Below are positions 55,047 through 63,119 of a stretch of 64,000 nt of DNA, piece after piece. The stretch comes from Bradyrhizobium sp. CSS354 (GTDB lineage: Bacteria; Pseudomonadota; Alphaproteobacteria; Rhizobiales; Xanthobacteraceae). The DNA lies in contig NZ_JAACFU010000013.1 of assembly GCF_029051725.1 (NCBI RefSeq), positions 1 to 64,000 on the forward strand. The letters are read 5' to 3'. The notes under the pieces are model-generated. The model was not told the origin of the DNA and did not search any database. It was given only the letters and a program-made list of their open reading frames with translations. Position 1 is the stretch's first letter. Every line of letters starts with the position of its first letter. The position numbers were made by a program, and so were the translations under genes.

Positions 55047-56858
55047 TTACCTCCGCCCGAACAGCTTCTCCACGTCGCTCAGCTTCAGCTCGACATAGGT
55101 CGGCCGGCCGTGATTGCACTGGCCGGAGTTCGGGGTGTCCTCCATTTCGCGGAGCAGGGCGTTCATCTCCTCCGGCCGCAGCCTTCGGCCGGCGCGCACC
55201 GAACCGTGACAGGCCATGGTGGCGGCGACGTGCATCAGGCGGCGCTCCAGCGGCAGCGCCTCGTCCCACTCGGCCATGTGCTCGGAAAGATCGCGCAACA
55301 GCCCGCCCGCGTTGGCCTTGCCGAGCAGCGACGGCGTCTCGCGCACCGCAACCGCGCCGGGGCCGAAGGATTCGATCGCGAGGCCAAACGACGCCAATTC
55401 CTCGCTGCGCTCGAGCAGGCGCTCCACCGTAGCCTCGTCCATCTCGACGATCTCGGGGATCAGCAGGATCTGCCGCTGCACGCCATTGGCCGCTAGCGAG
55501 GCTTTCAGCCGCTCGTAGACGATGCGTTCATGCGCGGCGTGCTGGTCGACGATGATCAGGCCGTCGCGAGTTTGAGAGACGATATAGGTCTCGTGGATCT
55601 GCGTGCGCGCAGCGCCGAGCGGGCGGTCGACCAGGTCACTGACCGGCTGGGATTCGATCCGCACGTCCGCGCTGGGTGCGCCGACATCGAACGCCGCTTG
55701 CGCGCGCTCGGCGAACGCGGGTGCGGTGGAGCCTTCGAATGACGGCATCGGCGCGACCGGGGCGGATGGCGACGCCCGCCAGTCCCAGCTTGCCGGGCGC
55801 GGCGTGAATGCGGGGCGGAACGACGACAGCGCGCTCTCGCCGCTGTTGGCAGCCGTACGCCGGCCCTCCCGTGCAAGCCCTTCTTTCAATCCGTGCACGA
55901 TCAGCGCGCGGACCAGGCCGGCGTTGCGAAACCGCACCTCGGTCTTGGCCGGATGCACATTGGCGTCGACCTCGCGGGGATCGAGCGTGACGAACAGCGC
56001 CAGCACCGGATGACGGTCGCGCGGCAGATAGTCGGCATAGGCCCCGCGCACCGCGCCTAAGATCAGTTTGTCGCGCACCGGACGGCCATTGACGAAGAGA
56101 TATTGCCCGAGCGCGTTGGCCTTGGTCAGCGCGGGCGCTGCGGCATAGCCGGCGACCATTACGCCCTCGCGCTCGGCATGGACCTCGATGGCATGGCTGC
56201 GGAACTCTGCCCCCAGGATGTCGCCGAGACGCGTCAGGCGACCGGCGACGCCGGGCAGTGCCGCAGCCCAGGTCACCGGGGCGCGCTCTTCGCCCGCAAG
56301 CGTGAAGGCGATTTCGGGCCGCGCCATCGCCAGCCGCCGCACCACCTCACGGATCGCTTCCGCCTCGGTCCGGTCGGTCTTCAAGAACTTCAGCCGCGCC
56401 GGCGTCGCGTAGAAGAGGTCGTTGACCTCGACCCGCGTGCCGTGCGCGAGCGCGGCCGGCATGATCTCGGTTTTCTCGCCGCCCTCGACATTGAGCGCCC
56501 AGGCGTGCGGCTCACTGGCATGCCGCGTAGTGATGGCGAGCCGCGCCACAGAGCCGATCGAGGGCAGCGCCTCGCCGCGGAATCCGAGCGTGCGGATCTG
56601 CAGCAGGTCCTCGTCGTCGAGCTTGGAGGTGGCGTGACGCTCGACCGCCAGCGACAGGTCCCTGGCGGTCATGCCGCCGCCGTCGTCGGTAATGCCAATC
56701 CGCCGGCGCCCGCCACCATCGGTAAAGACGTCGATCCGACTGGCGCCGGCATCGATGGCGTTCTCGACCAGCTCCTTGACCACGCTCGCGGGACGTTCGA
56801 CCACCTCGCCGGCGGCGATGCGGTTGACGACCTGTTCGGGCAATTGGCGGACGGGCAT
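55047..56858 (-). CDS. mutL: DNA mismatch repair protein MutL
   Basis: The 603-residue protein couples MutS mismatch recognition to strand excision. The N-terminal GHKL ATPase has VVNRIAAGEVVERPASVVKE, ENAIDAGASRIDV, ITDDGGGM and TLGFRGEALPSI. A Pro/Ala-rich linker (residues 340-400) leads to the C-terminal dimerisation domain with QDHAAHERIVYER-like VDQHAAHERIVYE and CHGSVRAGRRL. A DQHA(x)2E(x)4E-type endonuclease motif is suggested (DQHAAHERIVYE), so it may nick DNA. ATG 56858 is canonical. Confidence 0.95.
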   Translation of the reverse strand: MPVRQLPEQVVNRIAAGEVVERPASVVKELVENAIDAGASRIDVFTDGGGRRRIGITDDGGGMTARDLSLAVERHATSKLDDEDLLQIRTLGFRGEALPSIGSVARLAITTRHASEPHAWALNVEGGEKTEIMPAALAHGTRVEVNDLFYATPARLKFLKTDRTEAEAIREVVRRLAMARPEIAFTLAGEERAPVTWAAALPGVAGRLTRLGDILGAEFRSHAIEVHAEREGVMVAGYAAAPALTKANALGQYLFVNGRPVRDKLILGAVRGAYADYLPRDRHPVLALFVTLDPREVDANVHPAKTEVRFRNAGLVRALIVHGLKEGLAREGRRTAANSGESALSSFRPAFTPRPASWDWRASPSAPVAPMPSFEGSTAPAFAERAQAAFDVGAPSADVRIESQPVSDLVDRPLGAARTQIHETYIVSQTRDGLIIVDQHAAHERIVYERLKASLAANGVQRQILLIPEIVEMDEATVERLLERSEELASFGLAIESFGPGAVAVRETPSLLGKANAGGLLRDLSEHMAEWDEALPLERRLMHVAATMACHGSVRAGRRLRPEEMNALLREMEDTPNSGQCNHGRPTYVELKLSDVEKLFGRR

Positions 56859-57103
56859 GAAACTTGGGCTTCGACCTGGATTCGCTGACAGCGATATTCT
56901 AGGCCGTGTTGCGTCAAAAGCATGTGTTGGGCAACAGGAACATGGCGGGCTGGGGAAAAGGGCTGTCTATCGCATTGAAGAGATTGGACGTTCGAGAATA
57001 TCGCGCAACTGGGATGGATCAATCTCCGGTGCTGGTCCCGATTGTGGGGTACCGGGCTGCGGTGTAGCATCGTGAAAAAACGGCAACAGGACGGGAGGAC
57101 GCC

Positions 57104-57421
57104 ATGTGCCATCTCTTCGCGCACCAGCCCCAACGCGACTACGAATCCCAGACCCGCTCGTTGCGGATCGGAGGGCATTGCACCTCGATCCGTCTGGAAA
57201 TGGCATTTTGGGATACACTGGAGGAGATCGCGGCCAAGGAGAACATGAGCGTCGGCAAGTTCCTGACGACGCTCTACACCGAGGTGCTCGACCATCACGG
57301 CGAGGTCAACAACTTCGCTTCGTTGCTGCGCTGCTCCTGCCTGATCTACCGCGCCAAGGCGACAGCGCCGGTGCAGACGTTCAAGACGACGGTCGCGCCC
57401 ATCCTCGATGCGGCGGAATAG
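57104..57421 (+). CDS. Ribbon-helix-helix domain protein
   Basis: The 105-residue protein carries a ribbon-helix-helix core: strand RSLRIGGHCTSIRLEMAFWD, then helices TLEEIAAKENMSVGKFLTTL and a C-terminal SLLRCSCLIYRAK. This is the RHH_4 style found in alphaproteobacteria. It probably binds DNA as a dimer, though the role is unknown. ATG 57104 has GGGAGG six bases upstream. It is not next to a toxin-like gene, so an antitoxin role is not supported. Confidence 0.82.
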   Translation: MCHLFAHQPQRDYESQTRSLRIGGHCTSIRLEMAFWDTLEEIAAKENMSVGKFLTTLYTEVLDHHGEVNNFASLLRCSCLIYRAKATAPVQTFKTTVAPILDAAE

Positions 57422-57430
57422 CCCCGATCT

Positions 57431-57554
57431 CGTCCTGGCGAAGGCCAGGGGCCATACCGCGGAATCCATCAGCGATGGGCGGTATGGGTCCCGAACAACG
57501 AGCCTTCGCCGAACTCCTTCCTGCGGCAATGGGTCCTGGCTTTCGCCAGGACGA
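57431..57554. repeat. Repeat related to the 39.2-kb element but with other arms
   Basis: Arms CGTCCTGGCGAAGGCCAGG and CCTGGCTTTCGCCAGGACG enclose a core with ATACCGCGGAATCCATCAG, GGTCCCGAACAACGAGCC and TTCGCCGAACTCC. The core matches that of 39220-39290, while the arms do not. It lies between convergent genes. Confidence 0.8.
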
Positions 57555-57568
57555 CGAACGAGATTGGA

Positions 57569-59137
57569 TCAAATCTCCTTCTTCTGCATCGCACCCGCAA
57601 TGTAATCCGCCTGCCGGATCGCGAGCGAGACGATGGTCAGCGTCGGATTGCAGGCTGCGCCGCTGGTGAACTGGCTGCCGTCGGAGACGAACAGGTTCTT
57701 GACGTCGTGGCTCTGGCCGAACTTGTTGACCACGCCGTCTCGCGGCTTCTCGCTCATCCGGTTGGTGCCGAGATTGTGCGTGCTCGGATAGGGCGGTGTC
57801 GGATAGCTCACGGTGGCGCCGACGGCGTCGTAGACCGCAGCGCCCTGCTTGTAGGCGTGCGCGCGCATCGCGAGATCGTTGGGATGATCGTCGAAGTGCA
57901 CGCTTGCGACCGGCTGGCCGAACTTGTCCTTCACGACAGGATCGAGCGTGATGCGGTTGGTCTCCTGCGCCATGTCCTCGCCGACCAGCCACATCCCGGC
58001 CATCCGCGGATAGCCGTCGAGCGCCGCGGTGAATGGACGTCCCCAGGCGCCGGGATTGAGGAACGCCGCCATGAAGGGCAGGCCGATCGATAGTGTCTCC
58101 ATCTCGTAGCCGCCGACGAAGCCGCGCTTCGGATTATTTGCGGCCTCATCGCGGATGATGCCGGCCATGGTGGTGCCGCGATACATGTGCACCGATTTCT
58201 CGAACACGGCGTAGACGCTGCCGGTCATGTGGCGCATGTAGTTGCGGCCGACCTGGCCCGATGAGTTGCCGAGGCCGTCCGGAAACATCGTGGATGCGCT
58301 GTTCAACAGCAGCCGCGGGCTTTCGATCGAATTGCCGGCCACCGCAACGATACGGGCCTTCTGGCGCTGCATCGCGCCAGTCTCGTCGGCGTACACCACG
58401 CCGGTGACCCTGCCCCCCGCGTCATGCTCGATCTTGACCGCCATGCTCGCGGGGCGGACCTCGAGATTGCCGGTCGCCTCGCCCTTGGGGATCTCGGTAT
58501 AGAGCGTCGACCATTTCGCGCCTGATTTGCAGCCCTGGAAGCAGAAGCCGATCTGCTGGCAGGCGCCGCGGCCATCGCGCGGTTGGCTGTTGATCGCCAT
58601 GTTGCCGGTATGCACGGTTTTGTATCCGAGCTTCTTCGCGCCGGCCTCCATCACCCTGAAGTTATTGTTGCCGGGAAGTCCGGGAATGCCGTTGGTGCGG
58701 GTCACGCCCATCTTGTTCTCGGCCTTGGCGTACCACGGCTCCATCTCGGCAAGCGTGACCGGCCAGTCCAGCAGGTTGGCGCCGGGAAGGTTGCCGTAGG
58801 TGCTCTTCACCTTGAACTCGTGCTCCTCGAACCGCAGCGATGCGCCGGCCCAGTGTGTGGTCGAGCCGCCGACCGCCTTGACGATCCAGGCGGGAAGACC
58901 CGAGAAGTCTTTTGCGACGCGCCATGTTCCCGACGTGGTGCGGGCATCGGTCCACGCGAGTTGGGAGAAACTCTCCCACTCGTCATTGACGAAGTCCTGA
59001 TTTTCGATGCGGGGACCTGCTTCGAGAATGACGACCTTGACGCCCTTCTGTGCGAGTTCGTTGCCCAGTGTGCCGCCGCCGGCACCGGAGCCGACGATCA
59101 CCACAACGCCGGAGTCGTTCAGATCGAATTTTGCCAT
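57569..59137 (-). CDS. GMC oxidoreductase, gluconate-2-dehydrogenase-like FAD subunit
   Basis: The 522-residue flavoprotein has the FAD-binding VVIVGSGAGGGTLGNELA near the N terminus, GGSTTHWAGASLRF, a Cys-rich stretch (GACQQIGFCFQGCKSGAK), and the C-terminal active-site STHNLGTNRMS with the catalytic His. This matches the large subunit of membrane-bound gluconate/sorbitol/fructose-type dehydrogenases. The next gene upstream encodes the Tat-exported small subunit, which would carry this protein to the periplasm. Electrons should pass to a cytochrome c. ATG 59137 follows AGGAGA. The sugar or alcohol substrate is undefined. Confidence 0.9.
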   Translation of the reverse strand: MAKFDLNDSGVVVIVGSGAGGGTLGNELAQKGVKVVILEAGPRIENQDFVNDEWESFSQLAWTDARTTSGTWRVAKDFSGLPAWIVKAVGGSTTHWAGASLRFEEHEFKVKSTYGNLPGANLLDWPVTLAEMEPWYAKAENKMGVTRTNGIPGLPGNNNFRVMEAGAKKLGYKTVHTGNMAINSQPRDGRGACQQIGFCFQGCKSGAKWSTLYTEIPKGEATGNLEVRPASMAVKIEHDAGGRVTGVVYADETGAMQRQKARIVAVAGNSIESPRLLLNSASTMFPDGLGNSSGQVGRNYMRHMTGSVYAVFEKSVHMYRGTTMAGIIRDEAANNPKRGFVGGYEMETLSIGLPFMAAFLNPGAWGRPFTAALDGYPRMAGMWLVGEDMAQETNRITLDPVVKDKFGQPVASVHFDDHPNDLAMRAHAYKQGAAVYDAVGATVSYPTPPYPSTHNLGTNRMSEKPRDGVVNKFGQSHDVKNLFVSDGSQFTSGAACNPTLTIVSLAIRQADYIAGAMQKKEI

Positions 59138-59166
59138 ATGCGTTCTCCTGAACCGTTGGGTGGACG

Positions 59167-59727
59167 TTAAGCCTTCGGCAGCCAGTCGATGTCGGCGAAG
59201 CCGCGGTTGATGTAGCCGCCGTGCTCGGCGGAGGAGCCCTCGTAGCCGAACCGCGGCCAGACCTCTTTCTGGTTGTAAAGAGAGACGATGAGGTCGCCGC
59301 GCACCTTCTGGAAGAACTCGCTCTGCTCGATCTCCTTCAACAGCACCACGCGGTCGGCTTCCCACGGCACTTCGGCGTAAGCCACCTTGTGGCGATCACG
59401 CGCATTCTGATCGAGCCGTGTGATGCCGTCGCTGATCAGCGACTTGACGGCCGGATCTTTCGCCGCCTTGCCGTCCCACGGCTTGATCGCGGTGATGTAA
59501 TAGCTGTCGCCGAGGACGTCGTGCGGATAGATATCGCGCGCGACCTTCAGCAGCGTCTTCATCGTCGCGGGCGAAAGCGCGCTTGTCTCGTCGGCCCATG
59601 CGCCCTCGACGCTGACGGCGACGCTGACGGCGACGCTGGCCGCGACTGCCGCGACCGGCACGGCGGTCGCGGCGCCCTTGAGAAAGACGCGGCGGCTGTG
59701 CTTGCTTCGACGATCGACTTCTCTCAT
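59167..59727 (-). CDS. Gluconate-2-dehydrogenase subunit 3 family protein with Tat signal
   Basis: The 186-residue small subunit has a twin-arginine signal (SRRVFLKGAAT) with an unusual repeated AVSV run in its hydrophobic part, from 12-bp repeats. The mature domain (LSPATMKTLLKVARDIYPHD, VSLYNQKEVWPRFGYEG) is typical of the gluconate 2-dehydrogenase subunit 3 family. It escorts the FAD subunit through the Tat pathway. ATG 59727 has GGAGGA six bases before it. It lies 29 bases upstream of the GMC gene. Confidence 0.9.
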   Translation of the reverse strand: MREVDRRSKHSRRVFLKGAATAVPVAAVAASVAVSVAVSVEGAWADETSALSPATMKTLLKVARDIYPHDVLGDSYYITAIKPWDGKAAKDPAVKSLISDGITRLDQNARDRHKVAYAEVPWEADRVVLLKEIEQSEFFQKVRGDLIVSLYNQKEVWPRFGYEGSSAEHGGYINRGFADIDWLPKA

Positions 59728-59761
59728 GGCATTCCTCCGTTGATCTTGATTTTTGATTTGG

Positions 59762-60157
59762 TTAGTTGAAACGTCCGCCGCGCTGAATCACCTCTATCTT
59801 GTAGCCGTCGGGATCACTGACGAAGAAGAAGCGCGCTAGCGTTTTGCCGTCGTGCTTGAAGTCACGCAGCTGGCCCGGCGCGAGCTTCTCGCGCTCGAAG
59901 CGGGCATGTTCGGCATCGAGATCCTCGACCACCACGGCTAGATGTCCGTAGCCGTCGCCGAGCGCATACGGTTCCTTGCGATCGAAATTGACCGTCAGCT
60001 CCACCTCGAAGGGTGAGGACGGGTGCCGCAGATAGATCAAGACAAAGTCTGCGAACTTCAGACGGTCGGTGATTTCCAGGCCAAAGGCCCGCTGGTAGAA
60101 GTCGAGAGAGCGCGCCTCGTCGAGTGCGCGGATCATGGAATGGACCGGCTTCGCCAT
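59762..60157 (-). CDS. Glyoxalase I-like (VOC family) protein
   Basis: The 131-residue VOC protein begins MAKPVHSMIRALDEARSLDF. Candidate metal ligands His6, Glu53, His72 and Glu122 occur at the positions of the Ni/Zn-binding residues of glyoxalase I. It probably isomerises the methylglyoxal-glutathione adduct or a related compound. It sits between the cytochrome and dehydrogenase genes (one and 34 bases away), so it belongs to this operon; the link may be detoxification of a dicarbonyl product. Confidence 0.85.
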   Translation of the reverse strand: MAKPVHSMIRALDEARSLDFYQRAFGLEITDRLKFADFVLIYLRHPSSPFEVELTVNFDRKEPYALGDGYGHLAVVVEDLDAEHARFEREKLAPGQLRDFKHDGKTLARFFFVSDPDGYKIEVIQRGGRFN

Positions 60158-60544
60158 TCAGTGCTGCTCCCTAAGAAAGGCGATGATGGCGGCGCGCGTC
60201 TCCGGCTTCGCCTGCCGGTAGACCATGACGACGCCGGGAATCACCGCTTGCGGATTGGTCAGCCAGGCATCGAGCTTCGTCTCGTCCCAGGCAAAGGCTG
60301 CTTTTGCGAGGGGCTCTGAATAGTGAAAGCCTTCGACCTTTCCGGCGAGACGCCCGACGATCCTAACCAGCGGCGGACCCTGCCGCACCGGTTCTGACAG
60401 GTTCGTGGTGTGGCACACCGCGCATTGCTGCTTGAACAGTGTCGCGCCATCCGGCGGCTTTGCAGCCGGCAAGGGCATTTGCGCCTCGGCCAACTGCACC
60501 ACCAGCACCATCGCGGTGCACAACCCCAGCACGATCGCGCGCAT
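60158..60544 (-). CDS. Exported class I cytochrome c
   Basis: The 128-residue protein has a signal peptide (MRAIVLGLCTAMVLVVQLAEA) and one haem site CAVCH (Cys41, Cys44, His45). A GPPLVRIVGRLAGKVEGF segment follows, and Met in PGVVMVY is the likely sixth ligand. It is the first gene of the four-gene unit with the VOC, small and FAD subunits, and is likely the electron acceptor of the dehydrogenase. ATG 60562 is an alternative start. The gene is short, as for single-haem types. Confidence 0.86.
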   Translation of the reverse strand: MRAIVLGLCTAMVLVVQLAEAQMPLPAAKPPDGATLFKQQCAVCHTTNLSEPVRQGPPLVRIVGRLAGKVEGFHYSEPLAKAAFAWDETKLDAWLTNPQAVIPGVVMVYRQAKPETRAAIIAFLREQH

Positions 60545-60850
60545 CGTCAAAAGTCCGCCCATCCACGTCAATTCAGCGTGCGCAAATTCTAGGCGCAGCA
60601 AAACAAGCCGTGGTAGTAGCGGGCTGTTTCGCTGCGTGTGGAGATGCGCGCGGGCAGCGTCGTTCCGCGCTGCCGCACATGCGGAGGACAATTCCGCGAA
60701 ACCGCCGTCAAATCCCTAAACGATCACCACACGAGACAGATTGCATCACGGCCGCGCCGTTCGAGCTCGTAACGCGATGGACTGGTTCGGCTCAGGCGGA
60801 CGGCGCATCAAGCCGCCGAACCGATCATCGCGAAAGTCCAGGAGAAATGG

Positions 60851-61159
60851 ATGAAGTTGTTGAAGACCTCTGCAATCGCATGCGCCGTCTCGGCCCTCAT
60901 TGCGACACCCGTTCTCGCGCAAGGTACGTCGTCCGGCGCCAGGCCTAGCGGGACCGTGCAAAGCAAACCCATGCAAGGCAGCACAATGGGCAGCGGCGAC
61001 GAGGAGATGAGCGCCCAGCCGGGCGCGGCGGGCGAGACGACGGGCGTGAAGCCGACGAAGGGTACCAGGGGCACGGTTGGCACGACGGGCAGTGCTGCGC
61101 ACAGAGGGACCACCGACGATTCCGCGACGGGCGGTGCAGCCACGGGCAAGCGCTACTAG
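60851..61159 (+). CDS. Low-complexity exported protein
   Basis: The 102-residue product has a signal peptide (MKLLKTSAIACAVSALIATP, cleavage near VLAQ). The mature part is made almost only of Gly, Thr, Ser, Ala and a few charged residues (GTTGSAAHRGTTDDSATGG), so it is disordered. AGGAG lies seven bases before ATG 60851 and a terminator follows, so it is a well-expressed unit. Function unknown. Confidence 0.65.
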   Translation: MKLLKTSAIACAVSALIATPVLAQGTSSGARPSGTVQSKPMQGSTMGSGDEEMSAQPGAAGETTGVKPTKGTRGTVGTTGSAAHRGTTDDSATGGAATGKRY

Positions 61160-61178
61160 CCAATGGAGTGAAACGGCA

Positions 61179-61211
61179 GAACTCCGGTCGCCCTGCGGCC
61201 GGAGTTCTTTT
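61179..61211 (+). terminator. Terminator after the low-complexity exported protein gene
   Basis: GAACTCCGG and CCGGAGTTC form the base of a hairpin with inner pairing and are followed by TTTT. Confidence 0.85.
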
Positions 61212-61221
61212 GCTGTGTCTG

Positions 61222-61638
61222 CTAGTCGTCGAAACCGCGCCCGCGCTTCGATTTGATGTCGCTGCGGCGCTTCTTGCCCTCGAGCCGGCGCTGCTTGGAG
61301 CCAAAGGTCGGCTTCGTCGCGCGCCGCGGCTTCGGCCGGATCATGGCTTCGCCGAGCATCTCCGTAAGCCGGTCGATGGCGTCCTGGCGGTTGCGCTCCT
61401 GGGTGCGGAAGCGTTGGGCCTGGATCACGATGACGCCGTCCTTGGTCATGCGCTGTCCTGCGAGCCGGGCGAGGCGCAGCGCGGCATCTTCCGGAATAGT
61501 CAGCTTGCGGGTGTCGAAGCGCAATTGCGCCGAGGTCGCGACCTTATTGACATTCTGCCCGCCCGGGCCGGAGGCGCGGACAAAGCTGATCTCGATGTCG
61601 TCCTCGTCGATGACGAGATCGCGGGATATCCGCAGCAT
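61222..61638 (-). CDS. arfB: Alternative ribosome-rescue factor ArfB (YaeJ)
   Basis: The 138-residue peptidyl-tRNA hydrolase releases ribosomes stalled without a stop codon. It has the class I release-factor motif SGPGGQNVNKV with GGQ at residues 26-28 and a basic C-terminal tail (KQRRLEGKKRRSDIKSKRG) that enters the empty mRNA channel. Its size distinguishes it from full release factors. ATG 61638 gives the typical MLRISRDLVI start. Confidence 0.93.
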   Translation of the reverse strand: MLRISRDLVIDEDDIEISFVRASGPGGQNVNKVATSAQLRFDTRKLTIPEDAALRLARLAGQRMTKDGVIVIQAQRFRTQERNRQDAIDRLTEMLGEAMIRPKPRRATKPTFGSKQRRLEGKKRRSDIKSKRGRGFDD

Positions 61639-61705
61639 GGTGGCACCATTCGTGATGCCCGGACATATCCCGGCCGCCCAAGTTCGGCAATGGCGCCCGA
61701 AATGC

Positions 61706-61731
61706 AAATGGCCGGGCGAGCCCGGCCATTT
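61706..61731 (-). terminator. Terminator of the M16 peptidase pair
   Basis: AAATGGCCGGG and CCCGGCCATTT form an 11-bp stem with a four-base loop 21 bases past the stop of the 61752 gene. Read leftward, T residues close the hairpin. Confidence 0.8.
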
Positions 61732-61751
61732 CAGGAAGCCTACGGACGACG

Positions 61752-63119
61752 TCAGTTCGACTTCGTCGCCGGTGCGGCGGCTGGTTGCGCCGCGGCCTGC
61801 GGAGCGCGGCCGACGACGACGGTCAGGAGGCCCTGGCCCCAGAGGCGCTTTGCGGCCGCCTTGGCGTCGTCCATGGTGACCGCTTCGATGACGGCGTTGC
61901 GCTTCTCGATATAGTCGATCGGCAGCTTGTCCTGCTGATATTGCAGCAGCGCCTGCGCGAGCTTCGAGGAGGTGTCGAGCGCCAGCATCTGCGAGCCCTT
62001 GAGATAGGACTTGGCCTCGTCGAGCTCCTTCTGCGTCGGGCCTTCCTCTGCGATCCGGCGCACTTCCTTGTCGATGGCATCGATGGTGTCGCCGGCACGG
62101 TCGGCACGGGTCCCGGTATTGCCGATGAAGACCGCCGAATGCTCCATCCAGAGCAGCGATTCGAATACCGAATAGGCCAGGCCACGCTTCTCGCGCACCT
62201 CGCGATAGAGCCGCGAGGACAACCCGCCGCCGCCGAGGATGTGGTTGACGACATAGGCAGCCATGAAGTTCGGATCGCTGCGCTTCACCCCGGGGCCGCC
62301 GAAGGTGATCACGGTCTGGGGCACGTCGAGCGTCACGAAGGCGCGTTGCGGCGGCTTGGCGGCCTCGACGTCGGGGACCGGCACGAGGTTGGCCTTGGCG
62401 GGCAGGCTGCCAAACGTGTGGTCGAGCAGCTTGCCGAGCGTGGCTGGATCGACATCGCCAACCACCGCGATCTTCAGCGAGTCCTTGGCGAGCACGCGGC
62501 CGACATAATCCTTCATGTCGGCCACCGTGATGGTCGGAACGCTGTCGAGATTGCCGTTGGACTGCCGGCTATAGGGATGATCGCCGAAGGCGACCTCCAG
62601 GAATTTGCGGCTCGCGAGCGAAGTCGGGTTGGTGGTTTCGCGGCGCAGGCCCGAGATCACCTGCGAGCGGATGCGTTCGACATCGGCGGTTTCGAAATGC
62701 GGCGAGGTCAGCGCGCTCCGCAGCAGGTCGAAGGCCTCGTCCTTGTTGTCGCGCAGCATGCGCAGGCTGCCGCGGAACGTGTCGCGGGTGGCGCTGAAGG
62801 AGAGCTCGATGGCGCGGCGGTCGAGCCGCTCGTGGAAGGTCTTGGAATCGAGATCGCCGGAGCCTTCGTCGAGGAGATCGCCGACCAGATTGGCGACGCC
62901 CGACTTGTCCTTGGGATCCTGGGCCGAGCCGCCGGCAAAGGAATATTCCATGGCGATCAGCGGCACGGTTGCATCCTGCACGAACCAGGCCTCGATGCCG
63001 CCCGGTGAGGTCAGATGCTGGATCTTTGCAGCCGCCCGTGACGGAGAGACCGCAGCGAGCGCGAGTGCTGCGCCGGTGGCAAAAGAGAATGCAACGCGTC
63101 GAAGGAAGGGATAAGTCAC
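61752..63119 (-). CDS. M16B peptidase-like protein, non-catalytic partner
   Basis: The 455-residue protein has a signal peptide (to about SPSRAAA) and two M16 lobes (PLIAMEYSFAGGSAQDPKDK, GVANLVGDLLDEGS; later VNHILGGGGLSSRLYREVREKRGLAYSV). The zinc motif HxxEH is absent: the equivalent region reads VGDLLDEGSGD. The retained R/Y-containing C-lobe motif is normal for the non-catalytic subunit, which pairs with the zinc subunit encoded just upstream. It starts at GTG 63119, overlapping the preceding stop as GTGA. It acts in the periplasm. Confidence 0.9.
   Translation of the reverse strand: MTYPFLRRVAFSFATGAALALAAVSPSRAAAKIQHLTSPGGIEAWFVQDATVPLIAMEYSFAGGSAQDPKDKSGVANLVGDLLDEGSGDLDSKTFHERLDRRAIELSFSATRDTFRGSLRMLRDNKDEAFDLLRSALTSPHFETADVERIRSQVISGLRRETTNPTSLASRKFLEVAFGDHPYSRQSNGNLDSVPTITVADMKDYVGRVLAKDSLKIAVVGDVDPATLGKLLDHTFGSLPAKANLVPVPDVEAAKPPQRAFVTLDVPQTVITFGGPGVKRSDPNFMAAYVVNHILGGGGLSSRLYREVREKRGLAYSVFESLLWMEHSAVFIGNTGTRADRAGDTIDAIDKEVRRIAEEGPTQKELDEAKSYLKGSQMLALDTSSKLAQALLQYQQDKLPIDYIEKRNAVIEAVTMDDAKAAAKRLWGQGLLTVVVGRAPQAAAQPAAAPATKSN

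Noticed and set aside
57104..57421. Ribbon-helix-helix protein considered as an antitoxin
   Set aside because: No toxin-like gene is adjacent; its neighbours are mutL and a dehydrogenase operon on the other strand.
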